64,000 bases of DNA, taken from positions 5,270,001 to 5,334,000 of the forward strand of contig NZ_AP022617.1 in NCBI RefSeq assembly GCF_010731575.1, given 5' to 3'. Position 1 is the first letter of the stretch. Each line of letters begins with the position of its first letter. Under the pieces are notes generated by a model, which worked only from the letters and a program-made list of their open reading frames with translations, searched no databases and was not told the origin of the DNA. The translations under genes and the position numbers were made by a program. Source of the stretch: Mycolicibacterium monacense. GTDB taxonomy: Bacteria; Actinomycetota; Actinomycetes; Mycobacteriales; Mycobacteriaceae. Of the stretch, positions 8,416 to 16,402 are shown piece by piece.

Positions 8416-8936
8416 GTACGGCGTCGCGCCGCCCACAACGCGGCCGCCCCCACGGCGACGCAGGCCCCCACGATGAAGGGCCACACCGGCGGATCGTCGG
8501 CCGGCGCGGTGGGGGGTACGGGCGCCGCGGCCGACGGACCCGGTGTGCCGGTGCCGCTGACGGTGAGCTCGAACGCCCAGGAACCCGTGACGACGTGGCC
8601 GTCGGCGGACGTCGCGCGGTAGTTGACGGTGTAGGTGCCCGACGGGCCCAGCGGGCGCAGGTCCACCGACACCACCGTGTCCTGAACCTCTGGTCCGCCC
8701 GTCGACCACAGGTTTCCGTCCGGGCCGACGACGGTCATCGCGGCGAAGGCCGGTTGCATGGCCTCGTTGAACGTCGCGCTCACCCGGGGCGGTGACTCGG
8801 TCAAGGTGGTTCCGTCGGCCGGATCGGTGGCGATGACGGCCGCGTGGGCGGAGGCCACCCCGGCGCCCATCAGCGGGAGCGCGACGAGCAGGACCGCCGT
8901 GACGGCGACGGCCAACCGGCGCACAAGTGTCTGCAT
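8412..8936 (-). CDS. copC: CopC-domain copper-binding exported protein
   Basis: Periplasmic-side copper chaperone of 174 residues. The signal peptide (about 1-30) ends in GVASA, leaving His as mature residue 1, the usual CopC copper ligand. HAAVIATDPADGTTL and a later DGHVVTGSWAF carry the conserved CopC beta-sandwich motifs. A C-terminal helix (VWPFIVGACVAVGAAALWAARRR) anchors it to the membrane. It is coupled to copD by an overlapping stop and start. The DUF6474 gene ends 19 bp upstream, so all three may be co-transcribed. Confidence 0.87.
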   Translation of the reverse strand: MQTLVRRLAVAVTAVLLVALPLMGAGVASAHAAVIATDPADGTTLTESPPRVSATFNEAMQPAFAAMTVVGPDGNLWSTGGPEVQDTVVSVDLRPLGPSGTYTVNYRATSADGHVVTGSWAFELTVSGTGTPGPSAAAPVPPTAPADDPPVWPFIVGACVAVGAAALWAARRRT

Positions 8937-8955
8937 GCGACAGGTCCCTCGCGGA

Positions 8956-9612
8956 TCAGGCCACGCCGAGACGGGCCATCAGGTCGGCGTCGATCCCGTC
9001 GAGTTGTTCGGCGATCGCGGCGTGAGCGGTCCGCCGGCGCGCGGTCGGCATCTTCTCGGCGGCCGCGACGGCCGCGGACAGCTCGCCGAGGCGCTCGGTG
9101 ATCGCGGCGACGAACTGCTTGGTCTCCGCATCCTTCGGCTTCCTCTGTCCGACCAGCCGCACCGACTGCTCGGCACCGGCGATTCGCGCGGACAACTGGG
9201 CGCCGTGCCCGGAGAACTGGCCCAGCTGGCTCAGCGGTACGCCGAGCCGCTGGGCGCGGCGCTCGTCGGCGTAACCGCGGGCGGCCACCGACGCGCGGTA
9301 CACCAGCGGCACCGCGATCGGGGCGAGGAGCCGGGCCACGGTCAGCGTGCGGCGGATCCGGCCGGGGGAGAAGAACTTGCCCTCCTGGGCGGCCTTGAGT
9401 TGCATCTCAGCAACCTTGAGGGCGGCACGGTCGCTTTCCCGCTGTGCGCGCAGCTGGGACTTGAGCGCCCGCGTCTCGGCCTTCTGCTGGGACTTGTACC
9501 GACGGGCCTCGTTCTTCGCCGAGAGCCTGGCCTCCAGCTTCGCCTTGGCCTTGATCGCGCGGGCCTCGGCTCGGCGGGTAGCGCGGCTTTTGCGTCGCTT
9601 GAACAAACCCAT
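8956..9612 (-). CDS. DUF6474-type conserved protein (Rv3850-like)
   Basis: Conserved mycobacterial protein of unknown function, 218 residues. Residues 1-75 are very rich in Lys, Arg and Ala and should form a long basic helix or coiled coil. A short hydrophobic stretch (VARLLAPIAVPLVYRASVAARG) follows at about 92-113, then a helical domain. It is placed as in M. tuberculosis, on the hns side of espR. A cassette absent from the tuberculosis order lies between it and espR. No catalytic motif is visible. Confidence 0.8.
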   Translation of the reverse strand: MGLFKRRKSRATRRAEARAIKAKAKLEARLSAKNEARRYKSQQKAETRALKSQLRAQRESDRAALKVAEMQLKAAQEGKFFSPGRIRRTLTVARLLAPIAVPLVYRASVAARGYADERRAQRLGVPLSQLGQFSGHGAQLSARIAGAEQSVRLVGQRKPKDAETKQFVAAITERLGELSAAVAAAEKMPTARRRTAHAAIAEQLDGIDADLMARLGVA

Positions 9613-9825
9613 TCCCCGCTGCCCTCCGGTCCTCTGTTCCCCAGCCGCTGCGCGTGGCCGGTGCGGTGCAGTCCAACCCTAGCGGTCGGGCGGGTCCCGG
9701 CGACGCCCGCGCCCTGTCACGGTGGGCTGATTCAACTCACTAGCAAATGCGCGGCCACTATTGTGCGAGAATCGTCGCAACGGTTTGAGAACTCCGGGCT
9801 GACCGGTTTGAGGGGCGGTGACCAG

Positions 9826-10794
9826 GTGGGATCGCGGGTACGCGTCGCCGCGTCGGCCGCCGTGGTGGCGGCCGGCATGTCCCTCGCGGGCGTGGGCGGG
9901 GCGATGGCGCTCGCCGAGCCCGACGATGGCGGCGCCGCTCCCGTCGGCGCGGGGACCGCCGCCGATTCACCCGGCGATGTCGATCGGCTACCGGACGACC
10001 CCGAGCGCACGAAACCGGCTGCGAGCCAGTCGAATCCGGAGGAGGAGCAGTCCGGGACGCCGGGTACCGGGCAGTCGGGCAGCTCGATCCCGGAGCGCAC
10101 GACCCCGCCGACCAAGTCGACGGAGACGAGCACACCGACGCAGACCACCCCGTCGACGGAGACCACCGCCTCGACGACTTCGTCCCCCACGACCTCACCA
10201 CCGACGACGACCTCGACACCGACGACGACTTCGACACCGACGACGACCTCGACGGTCGTTCCCGCACCCGGTGACACCGGCAGCGACCACGACGGGCCCG
10301 AAGGGATGCCGCCCAAGCTCGACGAGCCGGGACCGATCGCACCGAGCGTGATCGACGCGGCACCGGGTCTGCCGGTGGTCGTGCCGATGGCGCCGATCGC
10401 CGTCCCGGTTCTCGTCGTCCCGCCCGTCGGGCTGCCGTCGGTGCTGGGAGCGGGCGCCGCGGGTGGCGGCGGTGGTTCGGGCGGTGGCGCTGCGGCCGCA
10501 CCCCGGGGACCCGCACCGGAAGCCCCCGCGCGCGTCGCACCCCCGCAGCAGCCGTCGGTCCGCCAGCCCGAGGTGCCCGTCCGAAGCGGCGACCCCGCCG
10601 CGGTGCCCGCGAGCTTCCGCGCCGGATACGGCGAATACCTGCGCACCGCCGGTGTCATGCAGGTCGCCGCCGTCGCCGTACCGGGCGCCGCGGGCATCCT
10701 CATGCTCACCGGACTCGGCGGTCTCGTGGGATACCGCCAGGCCAGGGCCGGACTGGCACTGCGCACCGAGAGCATCGCGCGGTTCATGAACTAG
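9826..10794 (+). CDS. Pro/Thr-rich exported protein with C-terminal membrane segment
   Basis: Unrecognised function. The 322 residues contain a signal-like N-terminus (VAASAAVVAAGMSLAGVGGAMA), a low-complexity stalk rich in Thr, Pro and Ser (TTSTPTTT-type repeats, encoded near 10130-10260), a Pro/Val segment, a Gly/Ala linker, and a conserved-looking C-terminal part with a hydrophobic helix (MQVAAVAVPGAAGILMLTGLGGLVGY) ending in a short basic tail. The GTG at 9826 was chosen for the AGGGGCGG ribosome site 7 nt upstream; the frame stays open to 8758, but that part is antisense to copC and DUF6474. It lies 18 bp from the metalloprotease gene. Confidence 0.7.
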   Translation: MGSRVRVAASAAVVAAGMSLAGVGGAMALAEPDDGGAAPVGAGTAADSPGDVDRLPDDPERTKPAASQSNPEEEQSGTPGTGQSGSSIPERTTPPTKSTETSTPTQTTPSTETTASTTSSPTTSPPTTTSTPTTTSTPTTTSTVVPAPGDTGSDHDGPEGMPPKLDEPGPIAPSVIDAAPGLPVVVPMAPIAVPVLVVPPVGLPSVLGAGAAGGGGGSGGGAAAAPRGPAPEAPARVAPPQQPSVRQPEVPVRSGDPAAVPASFRAGYGEYLRTAGVMQVAAVAVPGAAGILMLTGLGGLVGYRQARAGLALRTESIARFMN

Positions 10795-10812
10795 CCGTCG
10801 GGGAGGGGAGAC

Positions 10813-11304
10813 ATGCCGACGAGTCGCACGGTCACACGCGCCGTCAGCGCTGTGCTCGATCTGGCACCGCGACGCGGTGAGGTCTCGTTGCCCCGTCTGG
10901 TGCAGGCGGTCAGCGCCGAACGTGGGCGGCCGATCGACATCAAGACCGCCGAACTGCCGCCCGGGGTGTGCGGTCAGTGGCGTCAGTACGCGGACCACGA
11001 CGAGTTCCTGATCCAACAGGGGTTGCCGGCCTGGGATCGCACCCTGGCCCACGAACTCGGACACCTGGTGCTCGGGCACGAGGGCATCGGGGTCGTCCAG
11101 GCCGCCCGGCAGAGCACCGAGGTCGCGAGCTCCGAGCTGATCGGCTACATGCTCAACCAGCGGACCGGCTGCATGGGACCCAGCGGGGAGGACGCCGAAC
11201 AGGATGCAGAGGATTTCGCGGCCCTGCTGATCTACCGGCTCGGCCGGCTGCCCTGCGACCGCTCGTCGATCGTGCAGATCCGCCTCGGAGAGGCGTTTGG
11301 TTGA
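10813..11304 (+). CDS. ImmA/IrrE-like zinc metalloprotease
   Basis: Predicted cytoplasmic zincin of 163 residues. The HELGH motif (H80, E81, H84) gives two zinc ligands and the catalytic glutamate, and the acidic EDAEQDAEDFAALLI segment downstream could give the third ligand. Family members such as ImmA and IrrE cleave HTH repressors. Here an HTH regulator (espR) lies convergently 1.2 kb away, which is suggestive only. It is in an apparent operon with the exported protein upstream, and its stop overlaps the TTG start of the membrane protein downstream. Confidence 0.75.
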   Translation: MPTSRTVTRAVSAVLDLAPRRGEVSLPRLVQAVSAERGRPIDIKTAELPPGVCGQWRQYADHDEFLIQQGLPAWDRTLAHELGHLVLGHEGIGVVQAARQSTEVASSELIGYMLNQRTGCMGPSGEDAEQDAEDFAALLIYRLGRLPCDRSSIVQIRLGEAFG

Positions 11305-12455
11305 TCGTCTGGGGTATCGCCGGACTGCTCGGCTTGGCGACCGGGCTGCGGATCGGGTGGGCCCTGGTCAACAAGCAGTCCCTCGTGAGCACCGCCATGA
11401 TCTTGGCGCTCGGAAACCTCGCGGCGGTGGCGGCGCTGAACTGGCAGCCACTGACCCTGCTGGTCGACACGGTGCTCAAGTGGCCGAACATCGCGGTGGC
11501 CCTGAGTCAGGTGGCGCTGATCATGTGCGCGGCGGGCAGTTGCGTGATGATCACGACCGTCGCCTCCGCGCGCACCCCGTCGGCGACACGCGGCATCGCG
11601 GTCGCGCAGTACGTGCTCGCGGGGATCGTCGCGGCGCTCAGCCTGGTGTTGTTCTTCGCCGGCGGTAAGCAACCGGAGATGGCGCCCCAGGAGTACCTGC
11701 GCCGCACCCTCGGTGCGAGCGGTACCTCCGCTGACATCTCGTGGCTGCTGCCGTTGATCTACGTGCTGCTGGCGATGTCGCTGGTCATGTGGTCGGGATT
11801 GCGCCACTCGAGCCGCAGCCGCCGGGGCCGGGCCCTGTTCGTGTTCACCGTGGGCATCGCGCTGATCCTGGTGGTGGCCGCGCTGTTTCTGCTCCGCCTG
11901 TTCGGCGTCGTCGACTCGATCGGCGTGGGCGCCGGTGCCACCCTGCTCGGCTGCGCCATGGTCACGGTGGCCGTAGGGGCGCTGCTGCCGAGTGTCGAGG
12001 ACTGGTTCGGTGCTCGCCGCGAATTGCGGATCATCGATCCGCTGCTGATCGAACTCGGCCGCCGCCACCCCGATGTCGGCATCGGAGTCCGACCGCACGG
12101 CCCGCTGGTCTTCCGCGTCGCCGAACGGATGTCGCTGATCTCCGACGCGCTGTTCCTCGAGGCGACGAGCGCCCGCATGCCCGTGGACGCGCGGCGCACC
12201 CCCGGTGATCAGGGCGAGCAGGAGGCGCGTGACGACGGACTCCCCGCGCCGGGCGTGACACCCGCCGAACAGGCGCGGGCGATCGCGGAGTGGATCCACG
12301 CGAGCCGTGAGGGCTCAGCGGATTCCGGCCGGCGGCGATTCCCCGGATTCGAGTGGCTGCGTCAACCGGAGTCGTACTCGGACCGGGAGTGGATACTCGC
12401 CATCGCCCGGCAGTACCGGGCACTGGACCGCGAAAACGCGGGCACAGCACGCTGA
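11301..12455 (+). CDS. Seven-helix membrane protein, MAB_1171c-like
   Basis: Integral membrane protein of 384 residues with about seven hydrophobic helices in the first 240 residues and a cytoplasmic C-terminal domain. It resembles the MAB_1171c-type 'putative transporter' family, whose function is undefined. The TTG start at 11301 overlaps the protease stop (TTGA), with GGAGAGG 7 nt upstream; no better start is in frame nearby. It is convergent with espR, with 43 bp between the stops. Co-occurrence with ImmA-like proteases and HTH proteins in other actinobacteria is recalled, not checked. Confidence 0.75.
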   Translation: MIVWGIAGLLGLATGLRIGWALVNKQSLVSTAMILALGNLAAVAALNWQPLTLLVDTVLKWPNIAVALSQVALIMCAAGSCVMITTVASARTPSATRGIAVAQYVLAGIVAALSLVLFFAGGKQPEMAPQEYLRRTLGASGTSADISWLLPLIYVLLAMSLVMWSGLRHSSRSRRGRALFVFTVGIALILVVAALFLLRLFGVVDSIGVGAGATLLGCAMVTVAVGALLPSVEDWFGARRELRIIDPLLIELGRRHPDVGIGVRPHGPLVFRVAERMSLISDALFLEATSARMPVDARRTPGDQGEQEARDDGLPAPGVTPAEQARAIAEWIHASREGSADSGRRRFPGFEWLRQPESYSDREWILAIARQYRALDRENAGTAR

Positions 12456-12498
12456 GGCAAACACCGGTCGCTTCGCCGCCCGCCGCCGCAGTGGGAGC

Positions 12499-12897
12499 TC
12501 AGTCGTCGAGATTTTCCTTACGGCGCAGTTCATCGACCTTGGCGACGATGTCCTGCTGCGCCTCGGGTGACAACCCGACCGTCCGCGCGGCGATCCGGCG
12601 GACGCCTTCGTCACGCATGTTGGCCAGCCACGTCAGTTCCTTGTCGAGCTTCTCGTAGTACTCGTCGTCGGTGAAGTAGGCCGGCTTGATCCGGAAGAAG
12701 TTGGCCAACGCCGCCATGGTGGCCTGCGAGGGGTTGGTGCGATTGCCCGAACGCAGCTGTGACAGGTAGGGCGCCGACATCGTGATGCCCTCCGCCTTGA
12801 GCGCACCGATGACCTCGGCCGACGTGTGCGGTCCCCGGCCTGGCGGATAAACCGTGTCGAATAGTCGGTTCAGCCGGGCGGCGAACGTCTTGCTCAT
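12499..12897 (-). CDS. espR: Nucleoid-associated HTH regulator EspR
   Basis: Global DNA-binding regulator; in M. tuberculosis it controls espACD, ESX-1 output and lipid genes. The ATG at 12897 gives 132 residues, the length of Rv3849, beginning MSKTFAARLNRLFDTVYPPG. GGAGGTC lies 7-8 nt upstream, which favours this start over an in-frame extension to 12987. An XRE-type helix-turn-helix spans about 20-75 (MSAPYLSQLRSGNRTNPS holds the recognition region), followed by the helical dimerisation tail. It has a long non-coding leader, as expected for a highly regulated gene. Confidence 0.95.
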   Translation of the reverse strand: MSKTFAARLNRLFDTVYPPGRGPHTSAEVIGALKAEGITMSAPYLSQLRSGNRTNPSQATMAALANFFRIKPAYFTDDEYYEKLDKELTWLANMRDEGVRRIAARTVGLSPEAQQDIVAKVDELRRKENLDD

Positions 12898-13300
12898 CGT
12901 ATTGACCTCCACATGTGACGAGCGGGCGAAAGGGGCGGCGTATTTGCTGACCATCGTAGCGAGACTTATGCCCTCATCCAAGTGCAAACCGCCCTATTGT
13001 TCGTGTCGGCTCGCTCACCTGGTTGATGAAACCGCTTGGATCAGCAGGTTCGCCGAAATCAGGCCTCGGAGAACCATGACCGGAAGCAAATAATAACGGT
13101 TCCGTAGCATACGCTGTGCTGGACCCCCTCTCAGGTGGCTCCCAGCAATCGTTGTTGTCAACCGCGGGCAGATCCGGGCCGCTCTCGCGTCGAAATCGCA
13201 CGTCTGCCGAGGTGCACCGACCGGGACAGGGCGGGCGGGCGGCCCGCAGAACCGACGGACGGGCGGCGATCCGCCGCCCGTCGCAGATAGCCAGTCGCAG
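12898..13300. other. Non-coding region upstream of espR
   Basis: No convincing gene. On the minus strand it should carry the espR promoter and leader. AT-rich TATTATT (minus strand) near 13093 is the only clear low-GC patch. The distal end contains the terminator hairpin of the exporter gene at 13258-13282. Confidence 0.6.
13258..13282 (-). terminator. Hairpin terminator after the GDT1-type exporter
   Basis: GACGGGCGGCG (13258-13268) pairs perfectly with CGCCGCCCGTC (13272-13282) across a 3-nt loop. It lies 18 bp past the exporter stop on the minus strand. There is no U-tract, which is common for mycobacterial terminators. Confidence 0.6.
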
Positions 13301-14008
13301 CTAGACGGTCTCGGACGTCGATTCGTGCGGCGTCGCCGACGCGGCCCGCAGCCGCCTGGCGCGTACCGTCCGCACGACGGCGATCAGCAGTACGACGGCC
13401 GAGACCCCACCGGTCGCGGCCAGCGCCACGACCCGCCACCCGAGCGCGGCGTCGAACAGCATCCAGAGGCCGAACAGCAGGAACAGCACGCTGGCCATCG
13501 CGTGGAGAAAGCCCTCGGGTAGGCGTTTGTGCAAGATTGCCCCGACGACGATGGCAACCCCGTCGGCGAGCACCATGCCCACCGTCGCGCCGATCCAGAC
13601 ACCGATGGGGTCACGGTCGCTGGCCAGCGCCACCGTCGCGAGCATGGTCTTGTCGCCGAGTTCGGCGAGGACGAAGGACGACACGATGGCGGGCACGACG
13701 AACCGTGGTTCGGCCACCCGGACGTCGTCGTCGCCGCCGGCGTTGCGACCCTCGCGCCAGGTCCACGCGGCGAACAGCAGGAAGGCGATGGCCGCGGCGA
13801 ACGCGATGGGCTTCTCGGGCAGCGTGAGCCCGAGGAAGTGGCCGATCGCCACCGACAGCCCGTGGACGAGCACGGCGGCGATACCGACGCCGGACAGCAC
13901 CACCCACCAGCGGTGCCGCAGCGCATAGGTCATGGTGATGATCTGGGATTTGTCACCGAGTTCGGCGACGAAGACCACTGCGAGGCTGACCAGGACGGCA
14001 CCGAGCAT
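13301..14008 (-). CDS. GDT1/TMEM165 (UPF0016) family manganese exporter
   Basis: Membrane protein of 235 residues, Rv3848-like. It has two inverted halves, each with the family signature E-x-G-D-K: AELGDKSQ near the N-terminus and AELGDKTM in the second half, six hydrophobic helices and a basic tail. Family members export Mn2+ (bacterial MneA/Mnx types) or Ca2+/Mn2+ in eukaryotes. Manganese is favoured here because the leader carries a manganese riboswitch. ATG at 14008 was chosen over GTG at 14017 for its AAAGG ribosome site. Confidence 0.88.
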   Translation of the reverse strand: MLGAVLVSLAVVFVAELGDKSQIITMTYALRHRWWVVLSGVGIAAVLVHGLSVAIGHFLGLTLPEKPIAFAAAIAFLLFAAWTWREGRNAGGDDDVRVAEPRFVVPAIVSSFVLAELGDKTMLATVALASDRDPIGVWIGATVGMVLADGVAIVVGAILHKRLPEGFLHAMASVLFLLFGLWMLFDAALGWRVVALAATGGVSAVVLLIAVVRTVRARRLRAASATPHESTSETV

Positions 14009-14066
14009 CGAGCACACCTTTCGACACGTCGCCGAGGCGTACGCGAGTACGCGACGGCGTCTGAGT

Positions 14067-14154
14067 CGAAGGTCTCGCCCACCGAGGGTGCGGTTCGCCG
14101 GCCGGGCCCGAAGGCCAGTATGTCGACACGACGATTAGGGGCTACTCCCCTTCG
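14067..14154 (-). promoter_or_regulatory. yybP-ykoY manganese riboswitch
   Basis: On the minus strand, CGAAGG (14149-14154) opens the stem and is followed by the conserved GGAGTAGC loop; GTCGACATACTGG lies mid-element; and GGGCGAGACC leads into the closing CCTTCG (14067-14072). The two invariant loops and the 6-bp closing stem match the yybP-ykoY class, which senses Mn2+. About 55 nt separate it from the exporter start. That interval contains GCGTAC and GTACGC arms around TCGC, nested in CGCCG and CGGCG, which probably form the expression platform. A TATGGT -10-like element sits just upstream of the aptamer. Confidence 0.88.
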
Positions 14155-14266
14155 CTGACTTCTTCGACCATAGCGGCGTGTTCTCCGGTGCGCCAGCGCC
14201 ACAGCCGTTTTCGGACAGCCGTATTCTCCGGTTCGGAAAGTAGTGTTCGCCGGGTTCCGGGGCCCG

Positions 14267-14800
14267 CTACGCGGCGAGCAGCATGGCCAGCACCGCGGTG
14301 TCGGGATGGCTGATGGGGTCGACGCCCACTCGGCTGACCATCGACGTGACGGTGCCGTCGGATTCCGCCTCCACCCAGGCGGCCCGGTGCTCGAGGCCGA
14401 GATGGGGTAGGCCCGGCAACAGGACACAACCCGATGCGGCGCCGTTGCACTCCGGCAGCGACGGGGTGGTCTCAGACGGCGGATGCAGCATCAGCAGGGC
14501 GGGCGGCTGGCGCTCGGCGAAGTAGCCGGGCGGCACTGCGGCGTCCCCGACGACGGTGCCCTCGGCGAGCACCAGCCCGACGGTGCCCGGTTCCGGTTCG
14601 TCGGGCAGCTCCTCGCGCACACCGAAAATCGTTGTGGTGGAGAGTAATCCGGGTAACGATGCGACGCGGACGGCGACGGTCAGCAGCTGCGCCCACTCCT
14701 TGGTGGAGTCGGGCCAGCGCCCCGAGACGACGAAGCCCTTGAGTGAACCGCCGGAATGGAATGGGGCGACTTCGATCGCCCGACCGGACCCTGTCTCCAT
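14267..14800 (-). CDS. Conserved mycobacterial protein, Rv3847-like
   Basis: Unknown function. Starting at ATG 14800 (METGSGRAIEVAPFHSGGSL) gives 177 residues, the recalled size of Rv3847, which also sits between sodA and the UPF0016 gene. No signal peptide, membrane helix or catalytic motif is evident. The central part (STKEWAQLLTVAVRVASLPGLLSTTTIFG) looks like a folded soluble domain. An in-frame extension to 14884 is possible but not supported by the N-terminal sequence. Confidence 0.78.
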   Translation of the reverse strand: METGSGRAIEVAPFHSGGSLKGFVVSGRWPDSTKEWAQLLTVAVRVASLPGLLSTTTIFGVREELPDEPEPGTVGLVLAEGTVVGDAAVPPGYFAERQPPALLMLHPPSETTPSLPECNGAASGCVLLPGLPHLGLEHRAAWVEAESDGTVTSMVSRVGVDPISHPDTAVLAMLLAA

Positions 14801-14931
14801 ATCGCCTCCGAGACATCGGTGTTCGTGGACCGACACGCCTGTGGGCCGTGTGAAACAGGATGCTGCAGTGGCGTGCTGGCACACAAGACGACACGAGTGC
14901 TAACGGGTGGTGAACCCCCGGGGACGAAAGC

Positions 14932-14961
14932 GGGGCGCCGCGCGAAATCGCGCGGCGCCCC
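14932..14961 (-). terminator. sodA terminator hairpin
   Basis: A 14-bp perfect inverted repeat (14932-14945 with 14948-14961, GGGGCGCCGCGCGA) with a tight AA loop lies 27 bp beyond the sodA stop. It is the strongest hairpin seen in the window. The minus-strand flank begins GCTTTCG, a weak T-run. Confidence 0.8.
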
Positions 14962-14988
14962 TCATCCGAGCCTGGCGAAAGACCGGTG

Positions 14989-15612
14989 TCAGCCGACGAT
15001 GATGCCGCTGGCCGAACTCGTCGCCTTGGCGAACCGGTTCTGCACGTCCTCCCAGTTGACGACGTTCCAGAACGCCTTCACGTAGTCGGCCTTCACGTTC
15101 TTGTACTGCAGGTAGTAGGCGTGCTCCCACATGTCGACCTGCAGCAGCGGGATGATGCCCAGCGGCACGTTGGCCTGCTGGTCGAACAGTTGGAAGGTCA
15201 GCAGCCGCTGGCCCAGCGTGTCGTATCCGAGAACCGCCCACCCGGAGCCCTGCAGGCCGTTGGCGGCGGCGGTGAACTGGGCGCGGAAATTGTCGAACGA
15301 ACCGAACGCGTCGTCGAGCGCGGCGGCCAGCTCACCGGTCGGCTTGTCGCCACCGTTGGGGGAGAGGTTCTTCCACCAGATCGTGTGGTTGACGTGTCCA
15401 CCCAGATGGAAGGCGAGGTTCTTCTCGTTGAGGAAGATCGCGGAGTGGTCTCCGGACTCCCGCGCCTCGGCCAGCTTGGACAGCGCGTCGTTGGCGCCCT
15501 TCACATACGTCGCATGGTGTTTGCTGTGGTGAAGCTCGTTGATCTGCCCCGAGATGTGCGGTTCGAGGGCGCCGTAATCGTAATCAAGATCGGGCAAGGT
15601 GTATTCAGCCAC
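14989..15612 (-). CDS. sodA: Superoxide dismutase (Mn/Fe family)
   Basis: Converts superoxide to peroxide and oxygen. The 207 residues equal the length of M. tuberculosis SodA, and all four metal ligands are in register: H28, H76, D160 and H164 ([11 protein letters not shown]). Residue 145 is Gln (LFDQQANVP), where the iron enzyme of M. tuberculosis has His. Gln here is associated with manganese use. The GTG start has an AAGGAA ribosome site. The gene is followed by a strong terminator. Tuberculosis SodA is exported without a classical signal peptide, and none is seen here either. Confidence 0.96.
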   Translation of the reverse strand: MAEYTLPDLDYDYGALEPHISGQINELHHSKHHATYVKGANDALSKLAEARESGDHSAIFLNEKNLAFHLGGHVNHTIWWKNLSPNGGDKPTGELAAALDDAFGSFDNFRAQFTAAANGLQGSGWAVLGYDTLGQRLLTFQLFDQQANVPLGIIPLLQVDMWEHAYYLQYKNVKADYVKAFWNVVNWEDVQNRFAKATSSASGIIVG

Positions 15613-15737
15613 AAGGTTCCTTCCTCAGCAGTGATTGATGGAGCTCGACATCCTCGACATCGATGTCAACCTTGCTCCATAGCAGCGCGCACCGCAAGGA
15701 TGCGCGTCCACCTACACCAATACCCGACGCCGAGACG

Positions 15738-15896
15738 TCAGAACAGAACGATCAGGGCGAGGATGGCGAGCAAGACGAGGGCGATGACGCCGGCGCGCAG
15801 ACAGGCCATCAATTGGCTGCGGGTGTACACGCTGGCCGATGTATGCCACTCCGACGGCGGCACGGCCGAACTGCCTCCCATTGGATGAGACGACAT
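15738..15896 (-). CDS. Small single-pass membrane protein (52 residues)
   Basis: Unrecognised. From ATG 15896 it has a polar N-terminal half, then RSQLMACLRAGVIALVLLAILALIVLF, a strong transmembrane helix running to the C-terminus. AGGGG lies about 8 nt upstream of the ATG. A TATATT -10-like element (minus strand, 15921-15926) and a CRP-like palindrome precede it, so a dedicated promoter is likely. An earlier start at 15944 would overlap these elements and is disfavoured. Confidence 0.5.
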   Translation of the reverse strand: MSSHPMGGSSAVPPSEWHTSASVYTRSQLMACLRAGVIALVLLAILALIVLF

Positions 15897-15933
15897 CAGA
15901 GGCCCCTGACCTGCACGAACAATATAAACCCCC

Positions 15934-15949
15934 AGTGAGATCAATCACA
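15934..15949. promoter_or_regulatory. CRP-like binding site
   Basis: AGTGAGATCAATCACA: the GTGA, six bases, TCAC core is perfect, matching the CRP (Rv3676-type) consensus at 15 of 16 symmetric positions. It lies directly upstream of the TATATT element of the small membrane protein gene. Confidence 0.55.
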
Positions 15950-16303
15950 TACAACCGTGTGACGCCGATCATAACCGCTAGGCCACCGAGGAGGAAATCG
16001 GGTCGGCGCCGACGGTGGTGAACGGCCGTCCTCCGACGTCAGGGGCCGGATCGGCCCGCCGGTGCCGGTTCCGGATCCGGGGTTCGGATCGTCGTGCGGT
16101 CAACTCGCGCGCCGCCACCCGGCGCGTCAGCCACCGGACCCAATCCTGGACCACCCCGGCGTGTCGCACGGGCGCTCGCGCGATCCGCTGGCACACTCGA
16201 TCTTCCGTGCCAGGGGGTCCGGCCCGGGACCTGGATTAGTGCCGCTAAGCATTTCGCTCGGCGGTTTCGTTACCGGCATGTGACCTTTGCGCGTACTCCC
16301 GGT

Positions 16304-16402
16304 TTATCCACAGTTTCATTCAGCAAGCGCACAGTTCGACGAGCGCTTATCCGATCGGATGCGGATAGCGCCTGTGGATGAACCTGTGGAAACTGTGGAT
16401 AG
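16304..16402. promoter_or_regulatory. DnaA-box cluster
   Basis: TTATCCACA (16304-16312) is an exact DnaA box. In inverted orientation follow TGTGGATGA (16373-16381), TGTGGAAAC (16385-16393) and TGTGGATAG (16394-16402), with 1, 2 and 1 mismatches to TGTGGATAA. No replication gene is adjacent, so a DnaA-titrating or regulatory site is more likely than oriC. Confidence 0.5.

Noticed and set aside
8758..9825. Upstream extension of the exported Pro/Thr-rich protein
   Set aside because: It is antisense to copC and the DUF6474 gene. A ribosome site and signal-like sequence support the start at 9826.
13098..13160. Possible tRNA-like fold upstream of espR
   Set aside because: No cloverleaf with a T-loop (GGTTCGA-type) sequence could be drawn.
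16304..16402. Chromosomal origin of replication
   Set aside because: DnaA boxes are present but dnaA, dnaN and an AT-rich unwinding region are not.
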